DNA of 64,000 nt from Deltaproteobacteria bacterium (GCA_016180855.1 JACPAL010000004.1:1-64000), one strand, 5' to 3'; numbered from the stretch's first letter, positions 25,462 to 34,253 are shown. Notes: generated by a model from the letters alone, not told the origin. A program made the numbers and translations.

Positions 25462-28194
25462 ATGTTGGCCACACGACCTTGCGATTCACGCTCTCGCTCC
25501 GTTCCGGCGAGTCACTTTTATTCCGGTCTCATAGGCCGCTCCTATCAGACCGAATTCGGCGCTTGGGAACAGTCGTTCTTTCAAAAAATTACCACCGGCT
25601 CAGAGATTGCCTCTACTTTAGGCACCTCGTTTGGGATGAACCTCGCTATGAGAGGCGTCTCACCGACCCTCATGAACGGCGTGGCCCGTTTGGGGGTCCG
25701 AGCCCCCCTGCCCGCGATGCTCGTCTCAACGACCGCCCTCTCGATGCTCACCTCGGCCGGCATGACACTCTTCTCACGACTGACTCAAGGGGTTCCTGAG
25801 GATCAGGGCTTCTTTCAACAATGGAGGGTCTCACTTTTCTACTCCCTCCCTGCGATGATGATGAGCCGAGGGGCGATGCAAAAATGGGGATGGGGTATGA
25901 CGCTTCTCCAGGATACCGCCATGGAACCGGTCCAGGCAGTTACATCCGTTGCCTTAAGCTGTGGCATGAGTGGTGTCGGCTGGTTGCCCGAGACAAACAT
26001 GAGATTGGGACAGCTCTTTAAGAGGGAGCTCACCGAAGGTTTATTCTACATGGGTGCCGGCCGTGGAACGGGGAAGGTGATCGACTCGGCTTGCTTAAGT
26101 CCCCCGACCACCACACCGTCCGAACACTTCCGTATGACAGATAAAAGAGGCTGTCATACGGGGTATTTTGAATATCAATTGGACGACCAAGGACGCATTT
26201 GGACACGCTATGCCCCGATCTTGGCGACCAGACCATTTGAGATTCCAGTGACTGAGTTCCCATCGGCTACCGAACTAAAGGCGCGCTTCCAAAAGGTCGC
26301 CGGCCCCTATATATACGTCTACGATGAGGCACGGCGCGTGATCACCGTAACCCCGAAACCGGAAGCCGCGAAAATGGGCTTTCTGCTGCGCGGCGGTCGT
26401 TTGGTCGAGGTCGACCGGGAGATTGCAACGCAATGGCATTTGCACGACGGCTCCGGTGGGCCCAAACTACCAAGGGGTGTCAAGATTGAAGGGATCCAGG
26501 TGAGTGGCGAGATCATCGCGGCACGCGGTTCGGACGGCATTTTGTATCTTTACAAGCCGACCGTGCCGGATGCGGAACTGCCGGTGAAGTGGTCCTCGAA
26601 CAACGGCACACCGTTTGGCGGCAAACTCCACTTTCCAAAGGCGCGCGATTGGGCGTTCGGTTTGAGCATTGGTGTGAAGCCCTCGGAGCGGCCGACGCTG
26701 GAGATCATGAACCCCCACACCGATATCGATAACTATTATGAGGGGGCCGATGGTGGAAAGGCGTTCTACGGCTTCACTGCGACGGTCGGCATCCTCACCG
26801 AGAACGGCCGCGAGATTCGCTATTGGGACACCGGTTTGCCAGCCGACTTTCAACGTGGTTTTCTCACCCCGTACCGCGGGCGCGTGGTCGGGGAGAAACT
26901 AGCTCAGGCAGGGTCCACTTGGCTGCTCTTTGGCCGGGACAACGGAGTGCCAGGCCTGTGGGTGAAGGGCTACGATCATGAAATGCTCGGCTCAACACCG
27001 GGTCTGCGCTTCGTATTCGACCCGCCAAAGATCCGAAAGGACAGAATTTACGACTTGGCCGAAGCGGAGCGTTACGTACCGCTCCCGCCCTGGCAGCGCA
27101 TCGTCCTGCCAACGCTGGAGGGCGAAGCGATCGTTACCGATCGCATCGGCATTCACTCGACGGGGCAAGGCAACCAGGCACGCGAGATTACGATCGAAGG
27201 GAAAGACACGAGTGGAGCCTCAGGCTACTACAAAAAGTCCCTTGACGACAACGACTGGACCTTTATTCCAACCGGCGAGGCGTTGGGTGGAAAACGGATT
27301 ACGCCAACGGATACCGTAACACCGACCAGGCCGCTGACTCACGACTATCCATTCGGCAAGTGGGACGGCCTTCCCGGCGCTCCGATTGTACGGATGGAGC
27401 TCAACGATTTCCATCCATTCTCTACCCTCGACGAGGCGAGCACGTTGCGTATCACCCTCAGATCAGGAAAGGAAATCGACGTGCTGCTGCGCACCACCGA
27501 TGGCTACTCGCCGCTGAAACACGATGCGCGAGACGATGCCGCCATCAACAAGGGCATTGGCGAGGAGAAAGTCCTTACGGGTACCCTCGAAGTGCCACCG
27601 AACGTTGAAAACGGCCCCGATCCCGAGGTCCGCCTGTTTGTCAGGAAGTATTTGAGTCCCTACCACCATATTCCAAACCTGTTCGTGGTCGATGCCGACC
27701 TCGACCATGTCGACATCTACACGGAGGGTCGCTACCGAAGGAGCGACAAAGGCTTCGACTACGGTCACGTTCCCAAGCTTTCCATCTCGGTAAAGCGGGA
27801 TGCGCGCGGCGAGAGCGAGTACGAACTGTCGGCCAATAACCCGGCGCTTAAGCCCGGAGCGAACATGCCGGCTCAAAGACTCGAGGAGATCATCGCCAAC
27901 AACAAGGCCCTGAAAAGGGTGTTGCGCAGTGACGTCTGGTCGCGGCGCTGGCGCCACATGAGCATCTCAAGCCGGACTTTTGCTGTCCACACCGTGTCGA
28001 AGGCGGCGTTCTTCTTTATGGACCTGTTTGGTATGACCCGGAGAAAGCACATGGGGCCGATTTCGGACATTGTGCCACGTTTCATGAAGGGGCATCTGCG
28101 CGCACACGATTTTTATACCCCCGAGGCTTACGATCGCGCTGTTCGGATCATCGAAGAAAACATTCGCCAGGCACGCACATGGAGAGATTCATAG
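25462..28194 (+). CDS. 910-aa envelope-associated protein of unknown function
   Basis: Not recognised. The first 200 residues have several hydrophobic stretches (LPAMLVSTTALSMLTSAGMTLF, VSLFYSLPAMMMSRGAM), then a long soluble part rich in beta strands with repeated G-x-D-G, YLYKP and WDTGLPADF patterns (about 220-750), and a basic C-terminal end. It resembles large membrane-anchored or exported effector-like proteins, but no catalytic motif is seen. Its start is uncertain because an in-frame TAA directly precedes the ATG and the ribosome site is weak. The 5' end may be lost or the real start may be internal. Confidence 0.6.
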   Translation: MLATRPCDSRSRSVPASHFYSGLIGRSYQTEFGAWEQSFFQKITTGSEIASTLGTSFGMNLAMRGVSPTLMNGVARLGVRAPLPAMLVSTTALSMLTSAGMTLFSRLTQGVPEDQGFFQQWRVSLFYSLPAMMMSRGAMQKWGWGMTLLQDTAMEPVQAVTSVALSCGMSGVGWLPETNMRLGQLFKRELTEGLFYMGAGRGTGKVIDSACLSPPTTTPSEHFRMTDKRGCHTGYFEYQLDDQGRIWTRYAPILATRPFEIPVTEFPSATELKARFQKVAGPYIYVYDEARRVITVTPKPEAAKMGFLLRGGRLVEVDREIATQWHLHDGSGGPKLPRGVKIEGIQVSGEIIAARGSDGILYLYKPTVPDAELPVKWSSNNGTPFGGKLHFPKARDWAFGLSIGVKPSERPTLEIMNPHTDIDNYYEGADGGKAFYGFTATVGILTENGREIRYWDTGLPADFQRGFLTPYRGRVVGEKLAQAGSTWLLFGRDNGVPGLWVKGYDHEMLGSTPGLRFVFDPPKIRKDRIYDLAEAERYVPLPPWQRIVLPTLEGEAIVTDRIGIHSTGQGNQAREITIEGKDTSGASGYYKKSLDDNDWTFIPTGEALGGKRITPTDTVTPTRPLTHDYPFGKWDGLPGAPIVRMELNDFHPFSTLDEASTLRITLRSGKEIDVLLRTTDGYSPLKHDARDDAAINKGIGEEKVLTGTLEVPPNVENGPDPEVRLFVRKYLSPYHHIPNLFVVDADLDHVDIYTEGRYRRSDKGFDYGHVPKLSISVKRDARGESEYELSANNPALKPGANMPAQRLEEIIANNKALKRVLRSDVWSRRWRHMSISSRTFAVHTVSKAAFFFMDLFGMTRRKHMGPISDIVPRFMKGHLRAHDFYTPEAYDRAVRIIEENIRQARTWRDS

Positions 28195-28266
28195 GGGATG
28201 AAAAAAGGCATGGTGGAAAGACAGTTCCTTATTGAGTTCCCAACTGTCTGTCGTGACAGGAGCTGA

Positions 28267-28342
28267 GTACTTCGACTCGTAATTACTATGACGTATGTAC
28301 AAAGCCAAAAAAATCAACAAAATTACTCGCTCAGCACTAGTC
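28267..28342 (+). repeat. 76-bp dispersed repeat, copy A
   Basis: Matches the reverse complement of 36791-36866 with 3 differences in 76 bases. It lies between the 910-aa gene and yjdF and supplies the last codons and stop of yjdF. Confidence 0.85.
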
Positions 28343-28949
28343 CTGAGTAAATAGATTCGTCACCGAATTTATGAATCGAAGGACTAAGCAACCACTGGGC
28401 AAGAATCGCCCCGATCATCGCCAAGAACATGTCACTCTGCGTATCCCACACATACCCTTGAGTCCCCAAAAATGCCTCCGCCCCCTCCGCTGTGGCAACT
28501 GCTACCCACCACTCCACCATTTCATAAACGGCACTGATCGCAAGACAGATCGAGACAACAATCGTAAAAAGCCATTTTCCGGCTTTAAGCGGAGAGGTTC
28601 GAATGAGGATTTCTCGGGTAACGATTGCCGGAATAAACCCTTGAGCCAGATGTCCCACTTTATCGTAGTGATTGCGGCCGAGTTCAAATGTATCGCGAAT
28701 CCAATTAAAGAGCGGCACCTCGGCATATGTGTACTTCCCCCCTATACACAGGATAATCGCGTGGAGGCAGATCAGAAGATAGGTGAGACGGGTCAATGGA
28801 AACCGTCGGTAGGTTACCACCAGGAGAATCAACCCGGTCATCGCGGGAGCGACCTCTAAAAACCAGGTAAAATAATCATGTGGCCTCCAGGCAGACCAGA
28901 GAAAGATGATTAAAAAACAGGAAAAAAGCGTTGAGAGGTATGTTTTCAT
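28323..28949 (-). CDS. yjdF: YjdF/DUF2238 inner-membrane protein
   Basis: 208-aa integral membrane protein with about six hydrophobic segments. The family signature is intact: YDKVGHLAQGFIPAIVTREIL, then AVYEMVEWWVAVATAEGAEAFLGTQGYVWDTQSDM. The role in the cell is not established. The C-terminal residues GLVLSE and the stop are encoded by the 76-bp repeat, so the repeat replaced or truncated the original 3' end. Confidence 0.85.
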   Translation of the reverse strand: MKTYLSTLFSCFLIIFLWSAWRPHDYFTWFLEVAPAMTGLILLVVTYRRFPLTRLTYLLICLHAIILCIGGKYTYAEVPLFNWIRDTFELGRNHYDKVGHLAQGFIPAIVTREILIRTSPLKAGKWLFTIVVSICLAISAVYEMVEWWVAVATAEGAEAFLGTQGYVWDTQSDMFLAMIGAILAQWLLSPSIHKFGDESIYSGLVLSE

Positions 28950-29052
28950 CCGTTTGGGGAAACGAGTTGATTGAACTTACCGTATTTTTTCCTTTCTATC
29001 AAACTGAATCATGCTAAAATCCGGCCTAAACTTAAATAAGGGGGAAAACATC

Positions 29053-29490
29053 ATGACAGAAACATCAGCTCCCAAAAATATCATCGGTTTCCTGGAATAT
29101 TATCTCGTCACCAAGGCACCGTTTCAATTGCCGGATAGGTGGCGAGAGACGTTTGTCAAATGGGCCCCCTGGATCAATCTCATCGCATTACTCCTCTTGA
29201 TGCCGATTATTCTCTTTGCCTTAGGGGTTGGCACGCTAGCCCTCCCGTTTATGGGAACTCATGCACCAACGGGGGCGTTTGGACTCATCCTGCTTCTGGC
29301 ACAAACGATTCTTATGGCAGCCGCAATCCCAGGACTTCTCAAGAGGAGCACCCTAGGATGGAAGCTGGCGTTCTATAGCCAGGTCTTGGCCCTTTTTTCA
29401 GACCTCATTCGTGGAAGAATTGTTTCAGGTCTCTTGATGGCGTTGATCGGCCTTTATATCCTGTTCCAGATTCGTAGCTATTATAAATAG
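29053..29490 (+). CDS. Small four-helix membrane protein
   Basis: 145 aa starting at ATG with AAGGGGGAAAA upstream. Four hydrophobic segments are visible (INLIALLLLMPIILFALGVG, GLILLLAQTILMAAAIPGLL, LAFYSQVLALFSDLI, IVSGLLMALIGLYILFQI). It resembles the chromate-transport-unrelated, small DUF-type integral proteins common in Gram-negatives; function unknown. An extended -10 element TGCTAAAAT lies near 29012. Confidence 0.65.
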   Translation: MTETSAPKNIIGFLEYYLVTKAPFQLPDRWRETFVKWAPWINLIALLLLMPIILFALGVGTLALPFMGTHAPTGAFGLILLLAQTILMAAAIPGLLKRSTLGWKLAFYSQVLALFSDLIRGRIVSGLLMALIGLYILFQIRSYYK

Positions 29491-29496
29491 AGGGGA

Positions 29497-30294
29497 TCAG
29501 ATCTCAGCAATGGCCACTTCGGGGATCGAATTTTTTAAAAAGATCTGAGCGACTTTTTTAAAGCCATTCGGTAAGTCGGTCACGTAAATTCTTGACTCCC
29601 CTTTTTGGACCATGGAACCCAGCATCCTTTTTTCTTTAAGGAGCCGAAGCGTCTCCTTCGCCGTCGCCTCGGCAGAGTCAATCAGGGTGACCGCAGACAT
29701 CATTTTTCGGATCGCCGGTTTTAAGAGGGGATAGTGGGTGCATCCCAGGATCAGTGTATCGATCCGCTCTTTCCGGAAGGGGGATAAATACTCCTTGGCG
29801 ATATCGTCGGTAATTCTTCCGGAAAGACGTCCCTCCTCCACCAAGGGCACAAAAAGGGGGCAAGCCCTGCTAACGATATAGGCGTTCGGGAGCATTTTTT
29901 TGATCTCTTGGGTGTAGGCCTCACTATGCACTGTCCCCGCAGTCCCGATTACCCCAATTCTCTCTCTTTTTGTTTTTTGGATAGCTGCCTTGACGCCTGG
30001 CTTGATCACCCCCACGATCGGGATTGAAAATTCCGCTTGCAAGGCATTCAATGCGAAGGCGGAGGCGGTGTTACAGGCGACCACGACCATCTTGACATCA
30101 TGCTGAATCAGCCATTCGACATTTTGGCGGGCATAGCGTTGGACCGTTGCCTCTGATTTGGTGCCGTACGGAACTCGTGCCGTATCGCCAAGGTAGATCA
30201 GATCCTCCAAGGGAAGGATCTTTCGGATGGCCCGGTAAACCGTGAGGCCACCGATTCCGGAATCAAAAATGCCTATTGGGTTTTGAGGATTCAA
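29497..30294 (-). CDS. murI: Glutamate racemase
   Basis: 265 aa. Converts L- to D-glutamate for peptidoglycan synthesis in the cytoplasm. The two catalytic cysteines are present, C74 in VACNTAS and C185 in LGCTHYPLL, along with the GIFDSGIGGLTV start motif. The start codon is TTG (30292-30294) with no clear ribosome site. It lies 8 bases downstream of the phasin-like gene, so the two are probably cotranscribed. Confidence 0.95.
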   Translation of the reverse strand: MNPQNPIGIFDSGIGGLTVYRAIRKILPLEDLIYLGDTARVPYGTKSEATVQRYARQNVEWLIQHDVKMVVVACNTASAFALNALQAEFSIPIVGVIKPGVKAAIQKTKRERIGVIGTAGTVHSEAYTQEIKKMLPNAYIVSRACPLFVPLVEEGRLSGRITDDIAKEYLSPFRKERIDTLILGCTHYPLLKPAIRKMMSAVTLIDSAEATAKETLRLLKEKRMLGSMVQKGESRIYVTDLPNGFKKVAQIFLKNSIPEVAIAEI

Positions 30295-30302
30295 GGGACG
30301 AT

Positions 30303-30662
30303 TTAACGCCTTTTTCTGGCCGCCTTGCGAACCGGATGACCGGAACTCTTCTTTTTTAAACCGCTCCTCATGAGTTGCCGGCCGAGGGTATCGATTTGGT
30401 GCTCGAGGGTCCGAACACGTTTTTCATAAGCCGTCATCTGTTCATGCGATGGAACGCTCATGAGCTTGAGGAGATCCTGAACATTCCGTCGGACCGTTTT
30501 GACAACCTCCTCTTTCGTCTCGACAATCTTCGTGACGGCCCGAGCAAATCGCTCACTCGAAAGCAGCTCATTGAGAACGGCCGAATTCAAAACCTGACCG
30601 ACCACTTCCTTTTTCAACCTCTCCCCTTTTTTGAGGGCATCCTCGAGGACTTCCTTCAGCAT
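30303..30662 (-). CDS. Phasin-like / PhaE-type small helical protein
   Basis: 119 aa, almost all helix with a Lys/Arg tail (KKKSSGHPVRKAARKRR). LKEVLEDALKKGERL and TYEKRVRTLEHQIDTLGRQL resemble polyhydroxyalkanoate-granule phasins and similar small coiled-coil proteins. No PHA genes are in the window, so the role is open. It has AAGGAG eight bases before the ATG and is the first gene before murI. Confidence 0.55.
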   Translation of the reverse strand: MLKEVLEDALKKGERLKKEVVGQVLNSAVLNELLSSERFARAVTKIVETKEEVVKTVRRNVQDLLKLMSVPSHEQMTAYEKRVRTLEHQIDTLGRQLMRSGLKKKSSGHPVRKAARKRR

Positions 30663-30792
30663 AAAGACAACTCCTTGGTAGACGGCTACGGTTAGTATGG
30701 ATCAAAAAAGACTGTCAATCGCAAAAAACAATCGTTGCGAGGGCCCAAGGAGGATTCTTGACGAGCTCGTTCTCTTGTCTTATGGGATGTCG

Positions 30793-31896
30793 ATGATCAT
30801 CGGCATCCCTCGTGAATGCAAACCTCAGGAGTACCGTGTTTCTGTTACACCGATTGGTGTACGCGATCTTGTTAAAGCGGGTCATACCGTTCTGGTGGAG
30901 ACCCATGCAGGTGAGGGGTCTGGGTGGGACGACAAGATCTATCGTGAAAGTGGGGCGCGGATCACGAACGTTCAAGAGGTTTTTCGTAAGGCTGAGATGA
31001 TCGTGAAGGTTAAGGAGCCACAACCATCCGAATTTCTGTTGCTTCGTCCGGGACAGATCCTTTTTACTTTCTTGCACCTGGCGGGCTATCCAGGATTGAT
31101 CAAGGTGCTTTGTAAGCGACGGGTTGTAGGGATCGCCTATGAAACCGTTCAATTGGAGGATGGCAGTCTTCCCCTTTTAGCCCCGATGAGCGAGATTGCC
31201 GGGCGCCTGGCGGTTCTGATGGGGGCCAATTATTTGCGTAAGGATTTTTGTGGCAAGGGGAAACTCCTGTCCGGTGTTCGCGGAAAAGACCGGGGTATCG
31301 TAACCGTCATTGGGGCAGGACATGTCGGGACGCAGGCGGCCCTCTCCGCACACGGCTTGGGGGCTGATGTCGTTGTTTTAGATCTTCAGGAAGAGAAACT
31401 TAAAAAAATTCATGAATTGATTCCTGACCGTCTCACGACCCGTGTCTCCTCGAGAGAGGTCTTGAATGAAGTGATTGCAAAGAGCGATCTTTTAGTGGGT
31501 GCCGTTCTTGTCGCTGGTCGAAGGGCCCCGCGGATCGTTACCAAGGAGATGGTGGAGAGAATGGAAGAAGGTTCTGTGATTGTTGATGTGGCCATCGATC
31601 AGGGAGGATGTGTTGAGACGATCCGGACGACGACCGTTGAAAAACCGATTTATTCCAAGTTTGGTGTGATTCATTGCGGCGTTGCCAACCTCCCCTCTTT
31701 GGTCCCTCGAAGCGCCAGTGAAGCGCTCTCCAGGGCAACATTTGACTACGTGAAGAAATTGGCTGATCTCGGGTTTGAGAAGGCGGTGGCGGCTGATTTG
31801 GCCTTGAAAAAGGGTGTTAATGTCTTACGAGGTGAAGTGGTTTTTACTGATCTCTTGAATGAAGAGGTTAAAAAAAAATCCGTCGTCCACGCCTAG
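30793..31896 (+). CDS. ald: Alanine dehydrogenase
   Basis: About 367 aa. NAD-dependent oxidative deamination of L-alanine to pyruvate. The family start MIIGIPRECKPQEYRVSVTP is found at 30793; upstream in-frame codons to 30697 are not part of the family. The GAGHVG nucleotide-binding motif and the KVKEPQPSE substrate loop are present. A TTGACG-17-TATGGG arrangement just before the ATG suggests a promoter so close that the mRNA may be nearly leaderless. It is followed by pyrD. Confidence 0.93.
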   Translation: MIIGIPRECKPQEYRVSVTPIGVRDLVKAGHTVLVETHAGEGSGWDDKIYRESGARITNVQEVFRKAEMIVKVKEPQPSEFLLLRPGQILFTFLHLAGYPGLIKVLCKRRVVGIAYETVQLEDGSLPLLAPMSEIAGRLAVLMGANYLRKDFCGKGKLLSGVRGKDRGIVTVIGAGHVGTQAALSAHGLGADVVVLDLQEEKLKKIHELIPDRLTTRVSSREVLNEVIAKSDLLVGAVLVAGRRAPRIVTKEMVERMEEGSVIVDVAIDQGGCVETIRTTTVEKPIYSKFGVIHCGVANLPSLVPRSASEALSRATFDYVKKLADLGFEKAVAADLALKKGVNVLRGEVVFTDLLNEEVKKKSVVHA

Positions 31897-31929
31897 TACA
31901 TCCGGTTCGCAAATCCTGACGGGTACATT

Positions 31930-32982
31930 TTGCAATTTCATATAACTAGCAGTACTCTATTTTGGAAGACACTTCGTTCGGTTCTCTTTTGCCTGGATGC
32001 CGAGGAGGCGCACCGTAGAGCTGTTCAGCTGCTCTCCGTATGGTCTCGGTTCTGTTCCGTTGAGCTGAAAAATGCTGACATCGCCCGTCACGACAAATTA
32101 AGAAGGAGCTTTTTGGGGCTGGAATTTCCAAACCCTTTAGGGCTGGCGGCCGGTTTTGACAAAGATGCCCAAGCGGTTCCTGCTTGGCAGGCGCTGGGGT
32201 TTGGGTTTGTCGAGGTCGGAACGGTCACCGCAAAACCGCAGATAGGAAACCCCAAACCTCGCCTGTTCCGTCTTCCCAAAGATGGGGCACTGCTCAATCG
32301 CTTGGGTTTTAATAATGAGGGGGCGCGTCGGGTTGCTGAGCGTGTTGCGGAGTGGCGTCGGTGCGGAAAAGTACGGGTACCCCTCGGCATCAATTTGGGG
32401 AAGTCGATGATGGTTCCCCTCGAAGGGGCGTCGGCTGATTATCTCGAATCTTTTACCCTAATGGCTGATGTAGCGGATTACATTGTCATCAATGTCTCAA
32501 GCCCTAACACGCCGGGCCTTCGGGATTTACAACAAGAGGAGCGACTGAAAGAGCTTCTGGATGTTCTTGTGAATGCCAACCAAAAAAGGCAGAACCCAAA
32601 ACCACTCCTTCTCAAGCTTTCCCCTGATCTTCCTGACGAGGCGTTGCTCTTCTGTGGAAAAATCTCTTTGGAGAGAGGCTTGGCCGGCCTCATCGTGACG
32701 AATACAACGGTCTCTCACGAGGGCCTTCAAGCCCCTGTTCCTCTCGGCCCGGGTGGAATTTCAGGGAGGCCACTCTTTTCGAAAAGCACGGCCCAGCTCA
32801 AGCTGCTTCGTGGGCATTTTCGGGATAAGATGGTTTTAATCGGTGTAGGGGGAGTCATGGATCCTGTCTCAGCGCTCGAAAAAATGAGGGCGGGGGCTGA
32901 CTTGATCCAGACCTATACCGGTTTTGTCTATGGAGGACCGGGCTTTCCAAGGCGGATTTTGAATCGGCTTTTAAGAAATTAG
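31930..32982 (+). CDS. pyrD: Dihydroorotate dehydrogenase, quinone type (class 2)
   Basis: 350-aa membrane-associated flavoenzyme of pyrimidine synthesis, reducing quinone while oxidising dihydroorotate. The N-terminal membrane helix region (LFWKTLRSVLFCLDAEEAH) marks class 2. FMN-site elements GLAAGFDKDA and GFGFVEVGTVT, the catalytic-serine motif SSPNTPGLRDL (about residue 191), and IGVGGV are intact. The start is TTG 31930. A GGGTACATTTT unit overlaps the start region and recurs in the hairpin at 33203. Confidence 0.95.
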   Translation: MQFHITSSTLFWKTLRSVLFCLDAEEAHRRAVQLLSVWSRFCSVELKNADIARHDKLRRSFLGLEFPNPLGLAAGFDKDAQAVPAWQALGFGFVEVGTVTAKPQIGNPKPRLFRLPKDGALLNRLGFNNEGARRVAERVAEWRRCGKVRVPLGINLGKSMMVPLEGASADYLESFTLMADVADYIVINVSSPNTPGLRDLQQEERLKELLDVLVNANQKRQNPKPLLLKLSPDLPDEALLFCGKISLERGLAGLIVTNTTVSHEGLQAPVPLGPGGISGRPLFSKSTAQLKLLRGHFRDKMVLIGVGGVMDPVSALEKMRAGADLIQTYTGFVYGGPGFPRRILNRLLRN

Positions 32983-33038
32983 CATTTGATGTTTCGGGTA
33001 TCTGTTGGTACGGACGGTGGGTTATTTTTTTTGAAATT

Positions 33039-33112
33039 GGGGCGGTAGTTCAGTTGGTTAGAACGCGTGCCTGTCACGCACGAGGTCGCGGGTTCGAGTC
33101 CCGTCCGCCCCG
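33039..33112 (+). tRNA. tRNA-Asp (anticodon GTC)
   Basis: 74-base cloverleaf: acceptor GGGGCGG pairs with CCGCCCC (33105-33111). The anticodon stem CGTGC/GCACG encloses the GTC anticodon at 33073-33075, and the T-arm is GCGGGTTCGAGTCCCGT. CCA is not encoded. Confidence 0.95.
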
Positions 33113-33186
33113 TACTTGATTTTCATCGACCCGAGGAGGGATCGCCGCCAGGACGGGGAGCGGTACAGTCCCCCACTTCCAACCAT

Positions 33187-33213
33187 AAAATGTACCCTTA
33201 GAGGGTACATTTT
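33187..33213. terminator. Perfect hairpin after tRNA-Asp
   Basis: AAAATGTACCC (33187-33197) and GGGTACATTTT (33203-33213) form an 11-bp perfect stem flanked by A and T runs, so it can work in both directions. One arm recurs before pyrD (31921-31931), and a degenerate copy lies near 33832-33853. Confidence 0.6.
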
Positions 33214-33324
33214 GCCCCACAGATGTTGTTGACGGTGCCCTTAAACTATTTTTTGTGGGAATAATAATAGGCGTACTCCACCCTTTTTTGCGATATTAAA
33301 GGTATTCACTCGCCCACCCTATCT

Positions 33325-33735
33325 TCAAGAAACAGCTTCCACGCCCCCTCGAAGTTGGCTCTCCAGAGCGAAGGTCCCGAGACCAACCCCCAGAAGAACG
33401 GCAAGACCAAGGGACACACTCGTGATACTGCAACTCCATCTGACGAGTGAATCCGCCCTACGGTCAGGGCCTACAATCTTGCCAAGTCTAATTTTTGATC
33501 GTCCACTAAACATACGGCGTAGCCCTGCGACAAGATCACTCAACGCCTCACGGCTTGGACCATAGATCGTCCCCTTGTCAAACCATCGCGGCAAGGCTGT
33601 TTTAAGGATTCGATATGCCTTCCCTGGATCATCGGGTGATGTCAGATCGGTTGCTGTTAGCCAGACCTGGTCCGCGGGCCCCGTTACCAGAAAGGTTATC
33701 GGAAGAGTTCCGGCTGCTGTTGGTGCTTTTGACAT
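33325..33735 (-). CDS. Hypothetical protein with C-terminal membrane helix
   Basis: 136 aa with AAAGGAGGC upstream of the ATG. The soluble N-terminus (TFLVTGPADQVWLTATDLTSPDDPGKAYRIL) is followed by one membrane segment (SVSLGLAVLLGVGLGTFAL). It lies between tRNA-Asp and tRNA-Val next to a duplicated tRNA-Val end, so it could be left over from an inserted element. Function unknown. Confidence 0.5.
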   Translation of the reverse strand: MSKAPTAAGTLPITFLVTGPADQVWLTATDLTSPDDPGKAYRILKTALPRWFDKGTIYGPSREALSDLVAGLRRMFSGRSKIRLGKIVGPDRRADSLVRWSCSITSVSLGLAVLLGVGLGTFALESQLRGGVEAVS

Positions 33736-33876
33736 AATTTGCCTCCTTTTATTTTTTGGTTACGAGTCTTAGTTGATGTCCTGATCGATGTACGTGTTTA
33801 AAAGGTGTTCAAATATGTTAAATGACGTCAGAAAATGTACTCTTGGGGCGTACACCGGTCGGTTTTTGATAATTGG

Positions 33877-33894
33877 TGGGCGCGACAGGGATCG
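33877..33894 (-). repeat. Duplicate of the tRNA-Val 3' end (att-like)
   Basis: TGGGCGCGACAGGGATCG is identical to 34055-34072, the acceptor and T-arm of tRNA-Val. The 178-bp spacing and the orientation fit the far end of a mostly deleted element that had inserted in this tRNA gene. Confidence 0.6.
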
Positions 33895-34018
33895 CCCTTC
33901 GCTAAAAGCAGGTCAATCACGCTCAGGGCGTCAGCACCTCACTTCCGGCCGCCGGAGTTGGCGGCCTTTTCCTCGCTATTCGCTCGGCGTTCAGTGCCGT
34001 TCTCGCCCTGTCCCCAAA

Positions 34019-34054
34019 TAAAAATACGGCACCCAAAAGGACGCCGTATTTTTA
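34019..34054 (-). terminator. Terminator of tRNA-Val
   Basis: TAAAAATACGGC (34019-34030) and GCCGTATTTTTA (34043-34054) form a perfect 12-bp stem directly after the tRNA 3' end on the minus strand, with a T run in transcript sense. Confidence 0.8.
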
Positions 34055-34126
34055 TGGGCGCGACAGGGATCGAACCTGTGACCCCCTCGGTGTAAACGAG
34101 GTGCTCTACCGCTGAGCTACACGCCC
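34055..34126 (-). tRNA. tRNA-Val (anticodon TAC)
   Basis: 72 bases on the minus strand. Acceptor GGGCGTG pairs with CGCGCCC with discriminator A. The D-arm is GCTCAGCGGTAGAGC, the anticodon TAC lies at 34092-34094, and the T-arm is CAGGTTCGATCCCTG. CCA is not encoded. Confidence 0.95.
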
Positions 34127-34128
34127 CA

Positions 34129-34253
34129 AGGAACATCAGCAAAAGGTCCATCTGCGTTGTTGCCCTCAAAACCTCGATCCTCACGTACATCCAAGTACGC
34201 TCCGGTCTCGGTTTTTCGTGCGCCTAGCATCCGAACCTTTTGCTGATGTTCCT
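34129..34253. repeat. 125-bp palindromic element with 19-bp terminal inverted repeats
   Basis: AGGAACATCAGCAAAAGGT at 34129-34147 is the exact reverse complement of 34235-34253. The centre holds a further imperfect stem (CCTCACGTAC against GTACGCTCCGG, around ATCCAA). It fills the gap between tRNA-Val and the end of lon. It has the size and form of a MITE or large intergenic palindrome and may also act as the lon terminator. Confidence 0.7.

Larger units (their letters stand above)
33736..34054. other. Gene-free stretch with a tRNA-Val 3' duplicate
   Basis: Contains a degenerate copy of the GTACATTTT hairpin (about 33832-33853), an 18-bp copy of the tRNA-Val 3' end (33877-33894), a GC-rich hairpin (CCGGCCGCC/GGCGGCC region near 33947-33966) and the terminator at 34019-34054. 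No gene is seen. Confidence 0.6.

Noticed and set aside
25407-25799. 130-codon frame overlapping the start of the 910-aa gene
   Set aside because: Arg-rich and low in structure; the overlapping frame has better composition and continues for 900 codons.
33187-33213. Ends of an insertion sequence (TGTACCC...GGGTACA)
   Set aside because: No transposase gene or second end is present; a bidirectional terminator explains it more simply.
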